From positions 1 to 64,000 of the forward strand of contig CAICTM010000292.1 in assembly GCA_903772945.1 (NCBI GenBank): DNA of 64,000 bases, given 5' to 3'. The stretch comes from Seminavis robusta. Its lineage: Eukaryota; Bacillariophyta; Bacillariophyceae; Naviculales; Naviculaceae. Shown here one piece after another: positions 29,007 through 39,320 of the stretch. The notes under the pieces were generated by a model. It was not told the origin of the DNA. It saw only the letters and a list, made by a program, of their open reading frames with translations, and did not search any database. Numbering within the stretch: the stretch's first letter is position 1; every line of letters begins with the position of its first letter. Position numbers and translations under genes: made by a program.

Positions 29007-30728
29007 TGTACAGCTCACCAGTATGCATACTGTAGCTCCTACATGTACCGTAATAAGTACTAGCACTAATACATTTATGTTGCGCTTCACGGAACACGGA
29101 ACCTACCGGCAACCACCACCTTTTCTACCAGCCACAGAGCAGACCAAGTCTTGCTGCGGTGATTGTGCATGTTGTACAGGTACTCGAGTATCCTTTTATT
29201 CCAGGCCCAGAGCGAGATGTGGCTGCGTGCCATACCATCATCGGCGTCCTCAAGGCAGGAACTCAATCAAGCAAATCTTGAACCTATGCTCTACAGGCAA
29301 ATTGCGACACTGGCTCCTCCCCGTAGCCACCGAATGTCTGTGCTCGTTTTGTAGAGGGCTTCTGGTAATTGTCAACCATCAAAGCCAGTAATGGAATCGC
29401 TTGCTCGCTGGGTTCTTCTCTCTTGCCAGCCAGCAGCTGATACAGTACCGATGCCAGTTCCTGGTACCGTCACATAGCTTCATTCAGAGTGCCCAAATAC
29501 TCCTACTAATAGCCAGCGTCGATAGTCTACCAGGAGCGACGGTTCATGCCCGAATACTTCTTCTCCTGTCACCACACTGTGTTCTGCTCTTGGGATGCAG
29601 TTATGGCAAGCATCAACTTCGTGGTGAAATGCCAAGTTCCGCTTGTTCTCCTGCTATGCATCTGCTTTGGCCATTCGGTCTGGCTTGACTTGGTGTGTTG
29701 CTGGACCATGCAGACAGCGCGACCAACTCTACTAGCTATTAATAGCGGGAAATTCCGAAGAAGAGAAGGCCTAATAGAGCACTTCCTCGATCACTTTCAC
29801 TGTCCAGCAATGTACGGCATCGTTCCTCGGTTGCCAAAACGCGATAGAGAAGCTCCTTCCAATGGATTTGCGATCCACAGCCAAGGAATAAGAAGGCCTC
29901 GTCCCTCCATCGTAGCTAGCTTAGTTTTCTGCCAAGAACAGAATTTCCGGGTGAGTCTCCCATAGAGCAGAGAGCAGGTTGTCGTTCATGGTTGGGGAGT
30001 GGACGAGCTAGTATCGAAAATGAAATCGACTACTGTCTATGGGAAAAGGACAGGTTCTGTATTTTAATTAATATAAGAATGCATACTTTGCCCTTTACAA
30101 CAACGGAGGGTCGATGGACTCTTGCAAGAGCGGTCCGTTAGTAGGGAGCTTGCGACCAAGCCAGCGGCCCATACAAAAAGCTGCCTGATCACATCATTGA
30201 CAGTCAACCAACCCAAGGCTAGCGACTAGATAATCACTCCGTCTTTTGAGACCCTCGAGTCGAGTCGTCCTCAGAGAAAATCGTGTCTTCCTCTTCACAG
30301 AATGCGCGTTCAACACTTACTTGGCATACTTTACTCTACTGGGACTGAAGTCTGCTGGTACCGGTACATGACGCGACTGGTATGTGCGCAGGACCTACTT
30401 GAAATCTTCTTTTCTCCGACGTACCAGTATCATACATGTACCAAGTCCGCTACACACTGTACTAGCTAGTACACCGTAGTGCACCCTCTAGCTATGACAT
30501 AGCTCTACAAAAGCTGCGTGATTAGACCTCCTAGCCTCTTCGTTAGCTACCGATACGACTGTACCACATTGGGGCTTCACGCCACTCGCTTGGTTGTGGA
30601 ATTCACACGAAAATCTGTATCTTCTACAACCAGAGCCATCTTCTCACGAAAACTTGAATCCTTTTCTCTGGCAGGATGTCCCTCCATAATGTTTGACAAA
30701 GGTATGGTAGGTACCGGTAAAGATCAGA
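29007..30728. other. Long intergenic stretch, no supported gene
   Basis: 1722 bp. ORFs of 95-159 aa are present, but none shows a domain, signal peptide or coherent composition. GTACCGGTAC at 30358-30367 and GTACCGGTAA at 30711 are instances of the recurrent intergenic palindrome; the second is 18 bp before the next ATG. Confidence 0.5.
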
Positions 30729-31508
30729 ATGGTTCTGACGCGTGAGCACGACGATGATAGTACCTGTACTGAGGCCACAGAATCGTCCCAGGCCTTGAGA
30801 GCATCTGTGGAATCTCTACTGGCGGCACAAGGACTTGACAGGCTCAACCCTGGCGCGTATGATTGCCTCGTGGATAGCATTGTATCAATGATCAACAGGC
30901 AAGTCTCTCAACAGCAGGAACAAGCAGAGCAGCAGGAGCACGCCGAGACAAACCAGAACCAAGTGAATGCAACATGTGCCAACAATGAAGAAGCGGCGAA
31001 AGGCGATACTCCTGAGTTGGACACCACCATTGCAAGCGAAGATGAAGACGAAAAAGAACAGAATTCCTCAAGTGATGAAGAGGAGGTGAGATACGCAAGT
31101 GATGATGATGAGGAGGGTTACTCGAGCGATGAGGAGGAGAGCCTCAGGTGGTACTACGTTTCATCTCGTGGAAGGGTATATGTGACAAACAAGAAAGCCC
31201 CACAGGAATGTTTCAAATGTGCAAAGGCTGGACAGAGAAGGTTTCATTGGAAAAACTGCTGTCCAAGAGAAAGGGGTATTCCTCCAGGAAGCGAAGTTTC
31301 CCGCAGTACCTGTTGTAGAGTTGGCGGCCGCATCATCCCGCTAGGAGATGGGTATCAGCAAGGCATGGAGGAGCTGACAGCCTACATGACACAGCGTTTC
31401 CCACATAGGCCAGTGATAATTGCCAATGATAGGGAACCCTTGGTCAGAGACTTGCCTGGAGAAGAAAATCTTGCTGAAATGTTCCAGAATTTAGGATTTG
31501 ATGACTGA
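30729..31508 (+). CDS. Acidic hypothetical protein with a Cys/His cluster
   Basis: An intronless gene for 259 aa, ATG at 30729. The N-terminal third has a helical region (ESSQALRASVESLLAAQGLD) and a Gln/Glu-rich stretch. Residues about 95-140 are an Asp/Glu/Ser-rich acidic tract. Then CFKCAKAGQRRFHWKNCC follows, a CX2CX8HX3C arrangement that could bind one zinc ion, though the spacing is not that of a retroviral CX2CX4HX4C knuckle. The C-terminal 70 residues look folded (ELTAYMTQRFPHRPVIIAND). There is no targeting signal. No family is recognised. The steady composition and single long frame support a real gene. Confidence 0.6.
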   Translation: MVLTREHDDDSTCTEATESSQALRASVESLLAAQGLDRLNPGAYDCLVDSIVSMINRQVSQQQEQAEQQEHAETNQNQVNATCANNEEAAKGDTPELDTTIASEDEDEKEQNSSSDEEEVRYASDDDEEGYSSDEEESLRWYYVSSRGRVYVTNKKAPQECFKCAKAGQRRFHWKNCCPRERGIPPGSEVSRSTCCRVGGRIIPLGDGYQQGMEELTAYMTQRFPHRPVIIANDREPLVRDLPGEENLAEMFQNLGFDD

Positions 31509-32476
31509 GAAAAGATCTCGAGGCTCTCCTGACAAAGTGAAGAATTGAAGATAATATTGCATGGCGAGTATGATTTTGTCTCTGATTGTGCCAGACTTCA
31601 CTATGTACCGGTACTACAGTAGCTTGAACCCGACTTCGTCCTGCCGACAGCCAACTAGCTGTTTTCAGGAGTACGGTAGTGTTGAGGGCTCGTTGAATGA
31701 ACCATTCTGTTATCAGGCTGGGGAAGGTACTTGTGGCGGAGGCCAACGAGGAATGGTTTGTGCACTGATGCGAGCTTTTGGAGCTCGTGTTGCTCTGATC
31801 ATGTCTGGTGTGGAAAGGGGGATGAATATTGCTCCAACGAATAAGGCAACGAGGAGGACCGCACGGGCGCTCCCGCTGGCGCTCCCACAGAAAGTGTCAC
31901 AAGAAGTGCCCCAGCATGGAACCCACTACGGACTCCCGACAGAAGGAAGCGGCTCTCACTGTGGCGACAATCCAGACCTGGCAACCGTCTTTGTGACCAC
32001 GATTGACCAGTGTGGTCTGGGACCAAGTGGATACAATCAACAAATTGTTGGGCCAAGGTATGGTACCGGTACCGGTACTGTACCGATACGCGAAGCAGCC
32101 GTTTGGATGCAGGCAGTTGACTAAGGAACTTCAAACTCACTTTTTAGCTTTGCTGGTGTCGACGCTGGGAGTGGCTATGCAAGGTTCAGGGCGGTTGATC
32201 CTTCGGAATGCCTTGAAATGGCTCTGGGTGAGGAGTGCCTACACAGCGCACCACGAGGAATCTTGAAATTGTTTGATTGATTGCATGGGCGCGGTACTTC
32301 TCACACAAAAACGTATTTACTAGAGCTGATCAATGTTCTACCGAATTGAATCGTCAATCAAGAAGGTATCGTCGGGCATCGTCATCTCATCATACCGGTA
32401 CCCTACTACGCCAGTGCAAAACTGGGCTCTTGCATCGTTGGCCCCTCCACTAGTAGCAACCACCACAGTCACAGAT
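31509..32476. other. Intergenic; a 187-aa ORF here is not supported
   Basis: The ORF at 31561-32124 lacks motifs and runs through a GGTACCGGTACCGGTAC microsatellite at 32062-32078. The rest is gene-free. A second palindrome copy lies near 32393. Confidence 0.5.
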
Positions 32477-34546
32477 TCAATTGTTTTGGTATCTTCCATT
32501 TGTATCGAAGCGGTGCTCGTACGGTCCCATTGACAAAACCTCGCCACCTTCTTGCAGACCAATGAGCTTTACGCGAGCTAGGTCGTAGTCAACATCAAGC
32601 GTTGTCTTGGGAAGTGCCTCAACATCATTCTTGTCGTAGTCATAGAATCCGTCGCCGTTCTCAACAAGATCTATGGTGGAGATGATTAATGCATCCAATG
32701 CGTGCTCAACCTTACCACCCTTCTCCAGGAAATACTGGAACTTGTTCTTGTCATACTTCCAGTGGCCGTACATCTCAATTTCCTGGTAGATACGTTGAAC
32801 AGTTGGTGCCTGGTTGTTGTTCAGGAGTGAAGTGATCGCCTGCCATATATCTCCCCAGCCGTCACAGAAGCTCTTGTACAACCCGCCAGGGTTCTGATGA
32901 AGGACATCTGGAGGGAAGAAATCTGATTTCCGAATCCCACGAAAGAATTCTCGAAAAACAGAGTCAAGGGGCATTGGCTTTCGAGATTCAAAGCTTCTGG
33001 AATCGTCGTCAATCAACATCGCTTCGTCCTCGGCTGTTACGGACAACATGTATCTCATCCGCGGAGGGAGCCAGCCGTCAATCAGAAGCGGAGGGAGTTG
33101 TGATGCCATGAGAAGCACGTTGGCGCGGTGACGTTTCAAGATCTGTGAGACAGATTGGGGCAAATCAAACATGCAAAACATATCGAGTTCGTTTCTGACA
33201 GACTTGCTCAACGTGTCAAGAGGACTCTCCCGCGTCGTGTTCAATGACATTTTGCTAGCTCCCAGTCGAATCAAATACGCGATGGTCTCGGGATCTTTCA
33301 TCGATGCCGCCACGTGAAGAGGCGTATCTCCATTTTCATCAGCGGCATTCACATCACCACCAAGGTTGGCAAGGATTTGAAGAAACTCCGCGTTGTAAGA
33401 ATCCCGGGCCGCAGCCGCATGCAGTGCACGTGCGCCGTGAATACTTGCACCGCGGTTTGCAAGAATGTAGCGTATGATTGTGATCACTTCCTGAACGCGA
33501 TGGGAGCGGACCAAGTTCGTGGCGGCGCCACCGGTGGAAACGAAGTCTCGCAGCTCCTTGTCGGCCCCAGTTGCCTCGTACTTGGGAGGGACAAACAGAT
33601 TGATCTGTTCGCTTTCTGCCTTGGTCTTCCACGTAGTTTCAGGTATACTTCCATCACGACTACTGGCAAACTGCGACGCTGTGAGGTAAAAGGCAAGCCA
33701 CTGGTCAACGTTTTTTCCAGTTTGACGGAAACCCATCCTGGCAAAGTGTCGCTGTAGACTTGTCTCATCGGCAGCCGTTGAGCCCACATTCGGTACCATG
33801 AGAGCAATGGCCCAACCCCAGCGCTCTTGGGGCATGCAAGATTTGAGTCTTTGATAGAACTGTTTTGAATCATTGTCTTTGGCGTTGGCCGCTCTTTCGC
33901 GAAGCTCTTGCGACGTGTCATGCTGCTTCAAGCTTTGAAGGAATTCGAGCGTGTGATGCACCAAGTGCAGGCCCAAGTCGCATTTCCCTCTGTGCTCTTC
34001 TTCGACCTCGACGGTGTAAATATGAATCAAGTTTCCGTAGACATCGTCATCATCGATTCCTGTTTCGACTCGAGTGATAGCACCATTCCGTTCGCAAAAC
34101 ATCGTGGCCAGCTCCACCGTTTCATCTCGAACTGAATCGGCTACAAAGTGGACGCCCTTAGTACATCGAAGTAGGTATCCTTCGAGAGATCCAACTTTCG
34201 TAGCTGGATCGCTCCGCGATGTTGAGCTGGAGTTTGTTGGTTGAAAGGAGACTTTCGCGTCCACACCCCAAACAAAAAAATCATGCGAGTACGTTCTCGA
34301 AAGAGTCGAGCAGATTTTGTACACCCCTCTATTCGCGGTAATAGAGACGGAGCGCTCGAAAACGACATCGACGTCGTCGTTCTCCTCCTCATCATCGTCT
34401 TCGTAGTTTTTCTCTTCTTGTGACTCGCATTGCGGTGGAACGTCTTCCGGAGCAATTTCGGAATCGTCAAGCCGACGTCTCGATCCTCCGACAATCCTAG
34501 CTTGTTGGTCCATTGGACGCTTCGCCGTAGCGGCAGCTGTAATCAT
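32477..34546 (-). CDS. Ankyrin-repeat protein, otherwise uncharacterised
   Basis: The first true ATG is at 34546, giving 689 aa; the open frame extends upstream only through a TTG. An acidic N-terminus (EEKNYEDDDEEENDD) precedes a mixed alpha/beta region of about 250 residues without recognised motifs, with a YGNLIHIYTVEVEEEHRG stretch that could belong to an acetyltransferase-like fold (weak). Residues about 365-440 are two ankyrin repeats: GARALHAAAARD..NAEFLQILANLGGDVNA, then GDTPLHVAASMKD.ETIAYLIRLGA. The C-terminal 200 residues are unrecognised. Ankyrin repeats imply protein binding; nothing shows a catalytic role. GTACCGGTAT and an ACTCGACTCGACTCGACC repeat (34593-34610) lie just upstream of the start. 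Confidence 0.8.
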   Translation of the reverse strand: MITAAATAKRPMDQQARIVGGSRRRLDDSEIAPEDVPPQCESQEEKNYEDDDEEENDDVDVVFERSVSITANRGVYKICSTLSRTYSHDFFVWGVDAKVSFQPTNSSSTSRSDPATKVGSLEGYLLRCTKGVHFVADSVRDETVELATMFCERNGAITRVETGIDDDDVYGNLIHIYTVEVEEEHRGKCDLGLHLVHHTLEFLQSLKQHDTSQELRERAANAKDNDSKQFYQRLKSCMPQERWGWAIALMVPNVGSTAADETSLQRHFARMGFRQTGKNVDQWLAFYLTASQFASSRDGSIPETTWKTKAESEQINLFVPPKYEATGADKELRDFVSTGGAATNLVRSHRVQEVITIIRYILANRGASIHGARALHAAAARDSYNAEFLQILANLGGDVNAADENGDTPLHVAASMKDPETIAYLIRLGASKMSLNTTRESPLDTLSKSVRNELDMFCMFDLPQSVSQILKRHRANVLLMASQLPPLLIDGWLPPRMRYMLSVTAEDEAMLIDDDSRSFESRKPMPLDSVFREFFRGIRKSDFFPPDVLHQNPGGLYKSFCDGWGDIWQAITSLLNNNQAPTVQRIYQEIEMYGHWKYDKNKFQYFLEKGGKVEHALDALIISTIDLVENGDGFYDYDKNDVEALPKTTLDVDYDLARVKLIGLQEGGEVLSMGPYEHRFDTNGRYQNN

Positions 34547-35354
34547 GGCGATTGTCACAAGTTTGGAGCCACAACGCAACAACAGGAGAACTATCACTCG
34601 ACTCGACTCGACCTTTGCAAAGGCCGAAGCCCGTAGCAAAAAAGGAGCTCTTTTTTGAGCCAGCTAAACTGTTTGGGATCGTCACGGAGGACTTAGCAAC
34701 GTCCCCATCAACGGCCACAATTGGACATCCAAGTACCGGTATGAGTGGGAAATTTTAAAAATGTAGGCGTTCTGGCTAAGGCTAATAGATAGAGCAGCTA
34801 TGTTTTCTCTGCTAGTAGAGGTCCAGCTGAGTACCGTACTGGTGTGACTATTGCATGGTGACAGTCACCAAAACCAGTATTGATGCCAACAACCTTCCCG
34901 TGTGGGACTTAAACGGGGCAAATCGTTGTACACTGTGAACAGTCCTGGGAGGATTGTCTCCCAAATTTCTATTTCAGTGTCTGAAGGCGCTCAATCTTTG
35001 GATATGTCAATAGCCTTTTGAGCTGCCTAAGCTACCGGTAGCTAGCTAGCTAGCTAGCTAGTAGTAATCCGGGCAAAGCTGCCTAAAAGTATGAAAGATG
35101 CAAGAGCCGGCTTTGGTACAATAGTCTGTATCCTTAACCTCAAGAGTTGTACCCGTCACACCGTCAACCCGCGCGAGACTTTGGATACTTAGATGAAAAG
35201 TTTGACCCGGCGTTTTGGTGAATAGAGCTTTCGGATTTGTGCGATGGTGCTTAGAAAAGGGCCCGGCAACCACTCTCTTCCTTACAGTCGTAGCTCTCTT
35301 CGTCCGCCTTGTCTGTGTTCACCACTCAACCGTTGCACTGACAGGTTGTCCACC
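34547..35354. promoter_or_regulatory. Divergent intergenic region with (CTAG)n repeat
   Basis: 808 bp between divergent starts. It holds the ACTCGACTCGACTCGACC array near 34593, GTACCGGTAT at 34733, CTACCGGTAG at 35030, and a GCTA/CTAG tetranucleotide run at 35038-35061. No gene. Confidence 0.5.
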
Positions 35355-36386
35355 ATGATGCGGTTGCTAGGACTTTTGCTGTTGTCGTCGCTTGCAGTGA
35401 CTAGTGCTCGTAAATTGAATGATGAAGACCTAAAGCTGGAGGGCGAACGTTGTGGAGACAATAATCCTTGTATTGAAGGCTTAGAATGTGCCCAAACTGG
35501 CGTATTCAAAAGATGCATTCCCCAGACATCTTGTCTTTCACAAGAACTACGAAAGTTCCAAGAAGAGTTCAATTCTCAAGACTTTAAGATGCAAATTTTG
35601 AGGGAGGCGAACGTGAGAGAAGAGGACATTTTCCAAGCGTCTGTGGCAAGTCAAAATGACGAGACAATCTTCAAGAATGGGTCAGTCCGCTCTCTTATTC
35701 GGGCAATGCAACATCATGTCGGCACATTTTCTCGATTCGGCTCCATTGTGTCCCGATGCTCAGCTGAGTCATCTGAGGAACCAGTTGGACGACAGGGCCC
35801 CCCTACCGGTCCTCCCATTGGAACGCCTCCGGTTGGTGCCCCGATTGGTCCTCCCAATCCTCAGCCAACCTTTCCAAGAAGTATGGCGCCAAGTTCAAGA
35901 CCCAGTTCCATTCCTAGTGAGTCCCCCACGTTCATCCCACCACAAACCATCTTTGCTGGTTTCCATGTGGAAGCTGGGGCCCTAGTGGAAGGATCCATTA
36001 CCTTGTTTTGGGACATGTTTGATCCTTCGGGCACTCCCCCTGTGTTTGCCAAAGGGTGCATGGGAGTCGGTCCCGTCGTTGGTGCAGAACTGTCTCTGGT
36101 CACGATAGTCGCCGAAACTACGGAGGCGAATGATATCACATGTCTGTCCTCCATGTACGGCGTCGATGTCGGTGTCGGTTTGGCGCTGGGATATGGCCTG
36201 GGCGTCTGTTTGTTGACCGAACCCCCATTTGTTTACAATGAGTTTACATTTGGATCGGGTATTGGTCTCGGAGCGAGTGCTTTCAGTATGTGCAATGGAG
36301 TTTCGACAGGCATCGATCTTGGTATATTCGGGGGAGGTATCCCAACAAGTGAGAGCAACATTGACGGTGGTGATGGTGGAAACTAA
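35355..36386 (+). CDS. Secreted Cys-containing, Pro/Ser-rich protein
   Basis: The start is taken at 35355 (context CCACCATGATG) because a clean signal peptide follows: MMRLLGLLLLSSLAVTSA, then RKLND. The product is 343 aa. The mature N-terminus has a small Cys cluster (CGDNNPCIEGLECAQTG...C). A Pro/Gly-rich spacer (GPPTGPPIGTPPVG) and a PSSRPSSIPSESPT segment typical of diatom extracellular proteins follow. The C-terminal domain (about 215-343) is Gly/Val-rich with alternating hydrophobics (GVDVGVGLALGYGLGVCLL), suggesting a beta-rich fold. It is probably cell-wall- or mucilage-associated. No enzyme motif is seen. Confidence 0.75.
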   Translation: MMRLLGLLLLSSLAVTSARKLNDEDLKLEGERCGDNNPCIEGLECAQTGVFKRCIPQTSCLSQELRKFQEEFNSQDFKMQILREANVREEDIFQASVASQNDETIFKNGSVRSLIRAMQHHVGTFSRFGSIVSRCSAESSEEPVGRQGPPTGPPIGTPPVGAPIGPPNPQPTFPRSMAPSSRPSSIPSESPTFIPPQTIFAGFHVEAGALVEGSITLFWDMFDPSGTPPVFAKGCMGVGPVVGAELSLVTIVAETTEANDITCLSSMYGVDVGVGLALGYGLGVCLLTEPPFVYNEFTFGSGIGLGASAFSMCNGVSTGIDLGIFGGGIPTSESNIDGGDGGN

Positions 36387-37120
36387 ATAGACAGGCCATT
36401 CTTAAATTTTACCTCTATAGTATGCATGTGACAACGATTCCAGCCTGATTTAGAGACAGGAACCCAAAGGACTGTTTCAATCTCAATGTTTCCCTGCAAA
36501 TGACTCTACAATAGCTGGCAAGACGTTTCAGACTTGGGGAACAGCCACCTTCGACCAGATCTTTGCGGTCTATGGGCGGGGTACACTGTGTATAGCGGTA
36601 GGTTGCATCCAAGCTTCTTTCAGTAATGGTGGCCGGAAAAGCTATTTTCTGTCTAGTAACAACTAGCCTGGTCGCGAAGGAAAAATGCGCCTTTTGGCAT
36701 CAGCACCAACCCCCTTCATATACAGTAGTGTCCCGTGCCGATAGACCCTTCACCGACTTTTATGCTCTAATGACGGTGGTACAGTCTAGTACACAACTAT
36801 CTATGCGTCTGCTGGGATTACAAGTTGGGGGCAGAGACTAGCATACATGTACTGGTAGATTCTTTGAAGATTTTGCCTGGGAGATTGCAGCAGCTGCCTT
36901 CCAATTGCAACTGTTGTAGTCTACCGAAGCAGCAGAAAGATGAAGCCCCTGCATTCCGAGCTAATGGCTACCTGCTGTCAAACTTCAAGGTGATAAACTA
37001 GCTATATTAATACATACATGTAGTACATCCAGGCTTTCGATGTAGACTGTTTGCTTAATTAAATTCCATAAATTAAATGATTGATTTGGAATGCACTGAC
37101 AATTGGTGCAAGTTCGCTTC
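36387..37120. other. Intergenic, no gene seen
   Basis: 734 bp between convergent genes, with only short motif-free ORFs. Confidence 0.5.
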
Positions 37121-37447
37121 CTAGTATCTCCATTTGGGATATTCACTCTCTGGGATCCTGGCGTTGGTATTCCACAAGGGAGCAACTTCTCCGTCGGGGC
37201 GCTGGTATCGGATCCAATTGTTGGAACCAACGAGCGGAGGAAGACCACGGTCTGCACGAATCTCGTTAATATCCAACAGCAACTGCTTCTCGGCCTTGGG
37301 ATACCAATTTCCAACCGCAAAGCCGATGATGCCGTACGTCACATGAAGCCAAGGGTCTCGACTCAAAGGAATCTTCATCATGGCGTTGGACCTGACTTGC
37401 AGTCCAACAAAGACACCCGCTCCGATCATTCCTGATATGAAGCCCAT
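37121..37447 (-). CDS. Small conserved-looking membrane protein (108 aa)
   Basis: The first ATG is at 37447 in good context (TTAACCATGGGC); the reading frame upstream has only TTG. The product begins with a short hydrophobic helix, MGFISGMIGAGVFVGLQV, and has a second weak one, VTYGIIGFAVGNW. A soluble basic/acidic tail follows (EKQLLLDINEIRADRGLPPL) and ends PESEYPKWRY. The size, two short helices and polar tail resemble accessory subunits of mitochondrial inner-membrane complexes, but this is only an analogy and no family is claimed. The dense, non-repetitive sequence suggests a real conserved gene. Confidence 0.65.
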   Translation of the reverse strand: MGFISGMIGAGVFVGLQVRSNAMMKIPLSRDPWLHVTYGIIGFAVGNWYPKAEKQLLLDINEIRADRGLPPLVGSNNWIRYQRPDGEVAPLWNTNARIPESEYPKWRY

Positions 37448-37732
37448 GGTTAACCAACTAACCAACCAACTAAAAACCAAGCAAAGAACGCAAAGATGAA
37501 GTCAGCTACAACCGAATGAGAACGACGGCTGCTGATGTTGGCTTTTGTGCCATTGCCGCTGCTGCAATGACGGCTGACGCACGGACCCGTCCCGTAAGTT
37601 CGGGACTGGGTGAGATCTGATCGTATCTTTTCCTCAGGCACGAGTTTCCCGCAACATGAACCTCCCGCCCAGCATGCACATCGTTTGGAAGAAGGACAAG
37701 TCCTTGGGAGTTATTACTGTAGTGAAAGCATC
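37448..37732. promoter_or_regulatory. Divergent promoter region
   Basis: 285 bp between divergent starts. An AACTAACCAACCAACTAA direct repeat lies just upstream of the minus-strand start (37452-37470). Confidence 0.4.
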
Positions 37733-39058
37733 ATGGAAGAGTCAAAGAAGAAGACATCTTCTCGAACCATAGAAGAATCAGATGAAGGATCCAATTCGAA
37801 GAAGGCTCGTATAGATCCCCAGAACAAGGAACTGAATCAACTGCCACTGGAATTGCAGTTTGCCATTCCATTCCTTCCCTGTGGTTCACTGGCTGCCATT
37901 GCCGCTCTCAGCAAGGCTGGTAGAAAGGCCGCTCTGGAATCCTACACCCTACGATTGCACACTCCCTTTCCAGTAGCAAAACTCCAATTGACCACTGATT
38001 CCCCACCAACAGTTTTTTCCTCGGAAACATCCAGCAATGTTGCTCCGCCATACTACCAGAAAATGAATCCCTGGCTACACCATTCAGGTGCCGAAGAAAC
38101 AAAGGGATGGGGAAACTACGGTCGGAATCATAAGTTCAGACCATATCTGTTGGACGAACAGATTCATCAATCGAATGACAGTGCTACTGCGACCTGGGAT
38201 TTGGAATGGCTGGCCGATGGCCTACAGAAACAAAGCGCCACCTTGCATTGGCCTACAGAATTGCAACAAATTTCAAAGAACAATATACGCATTGCGCACC
38301 GCAGTCTCCTGCCTGGCACCACCGGTAAATTGTCTTTGTTGATCGTTGCAATGGTCAAGTCTTTTGTCGGCGACAACAACAATGACGGCATCAACCACGG
38401 TTATGACTCGGAAGATGCATTCACCCGAAAAGAACTGTGGGGGATTCTCTACAATGACATCCTCATCCAAGCGGAGGATCAGTCTTCAATCCCGGAGTTC
38501 CATCCGTCCATTGCCACACGAATACTAGAGCCACTGCATGGCGAATGGTTGGGTATCTATGATTATGTTGAGTTTGGTAGCACATGCCGCTCTGGGAATG
38601 GAAAAGTGTTTGCTACAGTGACGCATCTTCCCAATATTGAGTTTGACAATGAAGACGAACAAGCTTGTGTCACGGTCTATGATATCACCCCATCGTCGGA
38701 CATTGTTCCACGCCACAAGATTACGGTGGAGACTTGGAATTCAATCTCTGACTATAGTGGCCTCACACTGAGTTTGAGCACTGGTGGAGAAATCCTCACC
38801 GTGCGAAACAATGAAAAATACGACGAAGAAGGAGCTCTGCTAGTGTATGATATTCGGGCTGACCAGCACAACGATCCTCCCAAGAAAATCTTTGAGATAG
38901 AAGGTGGTTGTGGACGCCGCGGACATGCCTTCTTCACTCCAGACAATGATTTCTTCTTGGGGCCATGGAGTTCTTCCGAGTTTTGGATGAAAAAACTGTT
39001 TGAACGCAAGGATTTGAACAGCTTTTCGCGACAAATGATTGTTTTGACGGAGGAGTAA
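37733..39058 (+). CDS. F-box-like / beta-propeller-like hypothetical protein
   Basis: The start is at the ATG at 37733 (441 aa); the frame is open further upstream but begins with GTG. A charged N-terminus (EESKKKTSSRTIEESDEGSNSKKAR) looks nuclear. It is followed by LNQLPLELQFAIPFLPCGSLAAIAALSKAGRKAA, which has the L-P-x-E-L...L-x-x-L...S-K spacing of an F-box. The C-terminal half alternates short hydrophobic strands with polar turns (GKVFATVTHLPNI, ACVTVYDITPSSD, EILTVRNNEKYDE, GALLVYDIRAD), as in WD-like propellers. An SCF substrate adaptor is a reasonable but unproven guess. Confidence 0.6.
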   Translation: MEESKKKTSSRTIEESDEGSNSKKARIDPQNKELNQLPLELQFAIPFLPCGSLAAIAALSKAGRKAALESYTLRLHTPFPVAKLQLTTDSPPTVFSSETSSNVAPPYYQKMNPWLHHSGAEETKGWGNYGRNHKFRPYLLDEQIHQSNDSATATWDLEWLADGLQKQSATLHWPTELQQISKNNIRIAHRSLLPGTTGKLSLLIVAMVKSFVGDNNNDGINHGYDSEDAFTRKELWGILYNDILIQAEDQSSIPEFHPSIATRILEPLHGEWLGIYDYVEFGSTCRSGNGKVFATVTHLPNIEFDNEDEQACVTVYDITPSSDIVPRHKITVETWNSISDYSGLTLSLSTGGEILTVRNNEKYDEEGALLVYDIRADQHNDPPKKIFEIEGGCGRRGHAFFTPDNDFFLGPWSSSEFWMKKLFERKDLNSFSRQMIVLTEE

Positions 39059-39320
39059 CGATGAAGGGACCGGTACATACTGGTACTTTCTCAGGCTGTT
39101 GGTTGTGATCCTAATTTGTGTAGACAATGATTGCTTTGACTACTGTACGTAGTACCGTACCTGGTGGTTGCACGGGGAAGAACAAAGAACCAATCCAGCA
39201 CTATACTTTACGCTACCTGCTGGCCTTCTAGTATCTACTAGTACTTTCTACACCCCATCACAATTGCCAGGCCAGGCACTCACCGAAGGCGACAGTCGTC
39301 GTTGCCCCGCCAAGCACCCA

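Noticed and set aside
29546-29965. 139-aa open reading frame
   Set aside because: Hydrophobic start but no clean signal peptide or conserved block; an isolated frame in repeat-poor intergenic DNA.
31561-32124. 187-aa open reading frame
   Set aside because: No motif and no signal; it runs through a GGTACC microsatellite. Composition does not look like protein.
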